Assembly: GCA_964371195.1 (NCBI GenBank)
Contig: CAYJLD010000001.1
Coordinates: 1-64,000 of the forward strand
Length of the DNA stretch: 64,000 nt
From: CAYJAD01 sp964371195
Lineage (GTDB): Bacteria; Desulfobacterota; Desulfovibrionia; Desulfovibrionales; Desulfovibrionaceae
Direction of reading: 5' to 3'
The notes below the pieces were generated by a model. That model worked only from the letters and a program-made list of their open reading frames with translations. It did no database searches and was not told the DNA's origin. Numbering within the stretch: position 1 is the stretch's first letter; each line of letters starts with the position of its first letter. A program made the position numbers and the translations under genes. Shown here piece after piece: positions 59,931-64,000 of this stretch.

Positions 59931-60698
59931 TTAATGTGTTACAAGTGGTAAAAGTTCACCTAAAAAAATGCCGTGAGTATTAATATGAGCATGATATGGG
60001 TAAACTTCAACTCCTAAACGCACAGCTTCCCAAAATAATTTAGCATAGGCTTGATCAATCATGTCAGCAGGGCCAAAGCATTTAGCATCTGGTCTTTGTA
60101 TGAGGTAAAACATGGCAGCGCGTTCTTTTTTTTCTACAATATCCATGAGCTCTAGCAGGTGTTTTTGCCCGCGTTCAGTGCTTGCATCGGGAAATAATGC
60201 CACTTCATCCTCCACCATGGTAACATTTTTACATTCTACCCAAAGTGGCGGTAAATCGTTGGCACTTAAGCAAGCATCAAGTCTGCTTGCTCCGCGTTTT
60301 GCCTCTCGCTGTAATTTTGTATAACCATTAGCAAAGCTAAGTAGTTGTTGTTCAAAGGCTGATTGCAAAACTTTATTGGGTACAGAGGTATTTACTCCCA
60401 CCCAAAAATTATTTTTATCTTGTATGTAATTTTCAGGTCCTATGGGGCAAGTAATTGGTTTACTTGGAGCTAACCAAACACACTCTTGAGTAAAGGCTAA
60501 TTTTCTTGCTGGATTAGTTGCTGGTGAAAGTAAAATGGGCATGCCTTTGCGCATGAGACCAAGCATGGAACCGGAGTTATTGCTATGCACCCATACTTCC
60601 TCACCCTCAAGTTCCACCGCCACGCTAAAACGCTTATGGCGAGACAAAAAACGGCCTACAACGCAATTCTTTGGGAAGCTAAATAAAGGATTATTCAT
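59931..60698 (-). CDS. sfsA: SfsA family protein
   Basis: A 255-residue protein matching SfsA (sugar fermentation stimulation protein A). Motifs: NCVVGRFLSRHKRFSVAVELEGEEVWVHSNNSGSML, GMPILLSPATNPARKLAFTQECVWL, GASRLDACLSANDLPPLWVECKNVTMVEDEVALFPDA, STERGQKHLLELMDIV and AAMFYLIQRPDAKCFGPADMIDQAYAKLFWEA. The conserved acidic residues fit the nuclease-like fold proposed for the family. The original link to maltose metabolism is indirect, and the role here is unknown. The length is slightly above the E. coli protein. Confidence 0.92.
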   Translation of the reverse strand: MNNPLFSFPKNCVVGRFLSRHKRFSVAVELEGEEVWVHSNNSGSMLGLMRKGMPILLSPATNPARKLAFTQECVWLAPSKPITCPIGPENYIQDKNNFWVGVNTSVPNKVLQSAFEQQLLSFANGYTKLQREAKRGASRLDACLSANDLPPLWVECKNVTMVEDEVALFPDASTERGQKHLLELMDIVEKKERAAMFYLIQRPDAKCFGPADMIDQAYAKLFWEAVRLGVEVYPYHAHINTHGIFLGELLPLVTH

Positions 60699-60836
60699 TC
60701 ATGTCCACCTAGAGTGATTTACAATGTACTTAAAATTTGATATAATTTACAGATTAGCACAAAATGCATTATAGCTCTACGGTAACAGTCTTTTTGTAGT
60801 AGTATTTTGTGCATTGTATCCGCATTAGGAGCCAGT

Positions 60837-62015
60837 ATGAAACTTGCAGATAAATTCTCTCTTGTCAAACCCTCAGCAACCCTTGCCATCAACGCTAAAA
60901 CCTTAGAGCTTAAAGCACAAGGTAAAGAAATCATTAGCTTAGCAGTTGGTGAGCCAGATTTTGATACCCCAAAACATATATGCGATGCTGCTAAAGCTGC
61001 AGTTGACGCAAATTTTACACGCTATACTGCTGTTGCTGGCATTATGGATTTGCGTAAGGCCGTAGCAAATTATTATAATGCAGAATACGACGGTTCTATC
61101 TTAGCTGAGCATGTGGTTATTTCCAATGGAGGCAAACAACCACTTTATAATATTATGCAGGCTTTGCTTAATACAGGTGATGAGGTGCTTATTCCAACTC
61201 CGTATTGGGTGAGTTATCCTGATATGGCAGCGCTAGCCGGAGCTGTATGTGTAGAAATAAAAGCTTCCGTTGAGCATGAATTTAAGATTAATCCACAATT
61301 ACTTGAAAAGCATATTAGCCCCAAAAGCCGTATACTTATTATGAATTCTCCTTCCAATCCTACTGGGGCCATATATTCGCAAGAAGAATTTGACGCCATC
61401 ATGGAGCTAGCCATAAGTAAGGGGCTTTTCGTTATTTCTGATGAAATATATGACCAGCTGGTTTATGATGGTAACAAGTGTGCTACTGCCACACATTGGT
61501 TTGCAAAATATCCAGAGCAAGTAGCCATATGTAATGGTTTATCTAAAACTTATGCTATGACTGGTTGGCGTGTAGGCTATAGCATTGCTTGTCCGGCTTT
61601 GACCAAGGCCATAGTGAACTTACAAGGGCAAAGTACGTCCAATGTTTGTTCCATTGCTCAAAAAGCTGCTGTAGCTGCTCTTAATGGCCCTAAGGATTTT
61701 ATGCAAGAGATGCGTGAAGCTTTTATTAGACGTAGAGATATGGGCCTAGAAATAATTAAAAGTTGGGATAAGGCTGTATGCCCAAAACCTGGTGGGGCAT
61801 TTTATTTTTTTATTGATGTGCATAAATATTTAGGATCTGAAGTTAAAAATGATGTAGAGCTGTGTAATATGTTGCTAGAGAAAACTAGTGTAGCACTTGT
61901 GCCTGGATCTGCCTTTGGAGATGAAAAATGCATACGTATATCTTATGCTTTGGCCGATGATGTTCTTAAAGATGCTTTAGAGCGCATAGGGCAAACACTT
62001 AAGAATATACGGTAA
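60837..62015 (+). CDS. Class I aspartate-type aminotransferase
   Basis: A 392-residue PLP enzyme, probably aspartate aminotransferase (AatA type Ib) transferring the amino group between aspartate and 2-oxoglutarate. The ATG at 60837 has AGGAG upstream and gives MKLADKFSLVKPSATLAINAKTLEL; the longer frame from 60807 has no support. Motifs: ISLAVGEPDFDTPKHI, VISNGGKQPLYNIMQALL, NSPSNPTGAIYS, SDEIYDQLVYDG and the PLP lysine in CNGLSKTYAMTGWRVGY. It is followed after 24 bases by a sensor kinase on the same strand. Related prephenate or tyrosine aminotransferase activity cannot be excluded. Confidence 0.88.
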   Translation: MKLADKFSLVKPSATLAINAKTLELKAQGKEIISLAVGEPDFDTPKHICDAAKAAVDANFTRYTAVAGIMDLRKAVANYYNAEYDGSILAEHVVISNGGKQPLYNIMQALLNTGDEVLIPTPYWVSYPDMAALAGAVCVEIKASVEHEFKINPQLLEKHISPKSRILIMNSPSNPTGAIYSQEEFDAIMELAISKGLFVISDEIYDQLVYDGNKCATATHWFAKYPEQVAICNGLSKTYAMTGWRVGYSIACPALTKAIVNLQGQSTSNVCSIAQKAAVAALNGPKDFMQEMREAFIRRRDMGLEIIKSWDKAVCPKPGGAFYFFIDVHKYLGSEVKNDVELCNMLLEKTSVALVPGSAFGDEKCIRISYALADDVLKDALERIGQTLKNIR

Positions 62016-62039
62016 ATTCCATATTGTGGGGGGTACAAT

Positions 62040-64000
62040 ATGAGCACTGCATCAAATCAAACTAACCCAGAGGTTTTAAGCCAATTTTTAGCTGATATAA
62101 CAAAATCTCCAGCTATAACTTCTGGTGATCTCTTAGAAGCTGCTAAATTTATTGTATGTGAAGGTAGTAAAGCTTTAAATACTAGTAGAGTTGGCATTTG
62201 GAAAATTGATTCAGAAAATAATTTTCTTAATAATGTAATTGCTTATGACAGGGTTAGAGATCAATATGTTGAGCAAGAAGACTTTTCTTTAGATGAACGG
62301 GCTTTTTACATTAAACAATTAAATCTAAATCGTATTATTTGCATAAATGACATTCATAAAGCTAGCGTGCTAAGTGACCTTGTGGGTGAGTATGAAAAAA
62401 ATATTTGCTCCTTACTTGATGCACCAATACGCATTGACGGGAAGTTAGTTGGTGTTGTGTGCATTGAGCAATTCTATACTCAAAGAGATTGGAGTATGGC
62501 TGAGCAAAATTTTAGCTCTTCCTTAGCTGACCTTGTAGCGCTTGCTTTTACCTCCACAGAAAAATATAATGCCATGCAAGAACTTGAGCTTAGTAAAAAG
62601 CGCATGGAAACCCTCATGTCTAATTTGCCTGGCATGGTTTATCAATGCTTAAATGATCCACCCAATTATACATTTACCTTTGTTAGCGATGGTTGCTTTA
62701 AGTTAACCGGATATAGCCCAGAAGAATTACTCAATAATAATGCTATACAGTTTTTTGATATGATTCATCCGGATGATAAAGAACCTTTGGCCAAACTTAA
62801 TGAAAAGACTTTAAATTTAGGTTTACCATTAGAGACGAGCTTTCGTTTGCTTATGAAGGATGGAACTATTAAATGGATTTGGGAACGTAGCCGAGTGGTG
62901 GAGTTTAAGTCTAATGGTACACCGCACTTACTGGAAGGTTTTTATACTGACATTACTGAGCAACGTCGCCTTGAAGCAGCCGAGCTTGCCAATAGGGCTA
63001 AGGGCACATTTCTTGCCAATATGAGCCATGAAATCCGCACCCCCATGAATGCTATTTTGGGTATGGCTGATATTGCCATACGCCAAGCCCCTCCTAAGGA
63101 AACACTTGATTATTTAAGAAATATTAAAACAGCAGCAGGTTCGCTTTTAACTATTATCAATGACATTTTAGATTTTTCTAAAATTGAATCTGGCGCTTTA
63201 GAAATTGTCCCAGAGCCTTATTATGTCGAGTCATTTATTAATGACATTGTGACTATTATCAATATGCGCATTGGGCATAAAGCTGTGGATTTTTTAATTG
63301 AAGATTATCATAATATTCCGCGTATGTTGCTTGGGGATAGTGTGCGCTTGAAGCAGGTTCTAATTAATCTTTTAACCAATGCTATAAAATTTACCGACAA
63401 GGGTTATATACGCTTAAGTTTGCGTGCAGTGTCAGTGGGACATGGTGAAACAGTTATCTTAAAAAGCGAAGTAGAAGATACAGGTATTGGCATTAAAAAA
63501 GAAGATTTACCGCAACTATTTGAAAACTTTTCCCAACTTGATACCAAGAAAAATCGTAATGTTGAAGGTACTGGGCTTGGGCTTGCTATTACTAAAAAGC
63601 TTATTGAACAAATGGGTGGATCTATTCATGTACAAAGTACCTATGGTAAAGGTTCAACTTTTACCTTTGAATTGCCACAACCTGTAAGCGATGCAGCTCC
63701 ACTCTTACCTGTGGGTAATTATGATGATATGCATGTGGGCATATGGCTTAAAAGCGAAATGAAAGCTCAATCTCTTTATGGTAAGTTACTAGATATAGGT
63801 GCAAAAGCTGCCATAGTTAACGATCCTAATGAACTTGGCAACTTTACCCATGTATTTATAGATCATACAGCTTTAAGAACTATTGATGCTGCTAAAATCC
63901 CTAATACCAATGTAATTGCTATTTCACGTAATTATTTTGAAAGTAAGGATGTTAAATCCAATGTGATAGTTGCCTATGCTCCTCTTACAACAATTGTGGT
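62040..64000 (+). CDS. GAF-PAS hybrid histidine kinase, 3' end beyond the window
   Basis: A reading frame opening at the ATG at 62040, with GGGGGG shortly upstream, and running to the window edge without a stop (653 codons visible). A GAF domain occupies about residues 15-180, with GVVCIEQFYTQRDWSMAEQNFSS near its end. A PAS domain at ~195-310 includes GMVYQCLNDPPNYTFTFVSDG. HisKA has the phospho-His in FLANMSHEIRTPMNAILGMAD (about 330), and the HATPase has LLTNAIKFTDKG, DTGIGIKKEDLPQLFENF and GTGLGLAITKKL. After ~545 comes a receiver-like region with no complete Asp motif visible. Further receiver or HPt domains may follow outside the window. It seems cytoplasmic, as no membrane segment is seen. 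Confidence 0.88.
   Translation, partial: MSTASNQTNPEVLSQFLADITKSPAITSGDLLEAAKFIVCEGSKALNTSRVGIWKIDSENNFLNNVIAYDRVRDQYVEQEDFSLDERAFYIKQLNLNRIICINDIHKASVLSDLVGEYEKNICSLLDAPIRIDGKLVGVVCIEQFYTQRDWSMAEQNFSSSLADLVALAFTSTEKYNAMQELELSKKRMETLMSNLPGMVYQCLNDPPNYTFTFVSDGCFKLTGYSPEELLNNNAIQFFDMIHPDDKEPLAKLNEKTLNLGLPLETSFRLLMKDGTIKWIWERSRVVEFKSNGTPHLLEGFYTDITEQRRLEAAELANRAKGTFLANMSHEIRTPMNAILGMADIAIRQAPPKETLDYLRNIKTAAGSLLTIINDILDFSKIESGALEIVPEPYYVESFINDIVTIINMRIGHKAVDFLIEDYHNIPRMLLGDSVRLKQVLINLLTNAIKFTDKGYIRLSLRAVSVGHGETVILKSEVEDTGIGIKKEDLPQLFENFSQLDTKKNRNVEGTGLGLAITKKLIEQMGGSIHVQSTYGKGSTFTFELPQPVSDAAPLLPVGNYDDMHVGIWLKSEMKAQSLYGKLLDIGAKAAIVNDPNELGNFTHVFIDHTALRTIDAAKIPNTNVIAISRNYFESKDVKSNVIVAYAPLTTIV

Noticed and set aside
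1..64000. CRISPR arrays, intact insertion sequences, prophage or integrase genes
   Set aside because: No regularly spaced repeats, transposase motifs or integrase motifs were seen on either strand.

Overview
The window is AT-rich chromosomal DNA from a Gram-negative bacterium, most likely an AT-rich member of the Desulfovibrionaceae or a close Desulfobacterota relative. This is inferred from gene content, because no rRNA or other phylogenetic marker was available. The pointers are a NapH/NapG-like multi-cluster ferredoxin paired with a Tat-exported DUF362 protein, a type III pantothenate kinase, a MOFRL glycerate kinase, chemoreceptors with a cysteine-rich PAS domain, SelB, a small zinc-ribbon protein, an FG-GAP lipo/periplasmic-type protein, and many two-component and sigma54 systems. 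I see no tRNA, rRNA, CRISPR array, intact insertion sequence or prophage.

Layout. 1-2.8 kb: iron-sulfur electron-transfer pair (minus strand). 3.0-7.5 kb: plus-strand metabolic genes (coaX, eno, folD, glycerate kinase). 7.6-10.9 kb: a hybrid histidine kinase and a cation diffusion facilitator. 11.5-36.4 kb: a large surface-polysaccharide locus. It starts with plus-strand gmd, rfbB and a GT2, then continues as a long minus-strand run of glycosyltransferases, amino-sugar enzymes, two acyl carrier proteins with a KASIII and a reductase, twin beta-propeller proteins, a FemAB-like protein and a PglK-like ABC flippase. 37.2-42.1 kb: two convergent chemoreceptors. 42.4-48.9 kb: a sigma54 circuit. 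It has a YeiH-family exporter and two tiny membrane proteins, each preceded by the same palindromic enhancer site about 100 bp upstream of a -24/-12 promoter, and a minus-strand operon for a universal-stress-like protein, a PhnD-like binding protein, a histidine kinase and an NtrC-type regulator. 49.4-62.0 kb: mixed housekeeping genes (DUF4367 protein, zinc ribbon, MFS transporter, YjbQ, selB, CoA-disulfide-reductase/rhodanese, rRNA methyltransferase, FG-GAP protein, sfsA, aminotransferase). 62.0-64.0 kb: a hybrid sensor kinase cut by the window end.

How the genes work together. The polysaccharide locus carries RmlB, a FdtA/WxcM-like ketoisomerase, a FdtB-like aminotransferase and a NeuD/PglD-like acetyltransferase. 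Together they suggest a dTDP-3-amino-3,6-dideoxyhexose that is N-acylated. The embedded ACP/ACP/KASIII/SDR set suggests that the acyl group is made locally, for example a short hydroxyacyl chain. Gmd would supply GDP-linked deoxysugars. No polymerase or ligase is visible, and the PglK-like ABC protein is the only flippase candidate.

The most striking unit is the sigma54 circuit. The binding protein, kinase and regulator look like a three-component sensor, and the matched enhancer/promoter pairs point to a defined small regulon of one exporter plus two peptides of 32 and 33 residues. Start codons were moved from the longest reading frame where a ribosome-binding site or family alignment supports it (folD, gmd, the ACP at 31068, yjbQ, the 54522 reductase, the 60837 aminotransferase and others).
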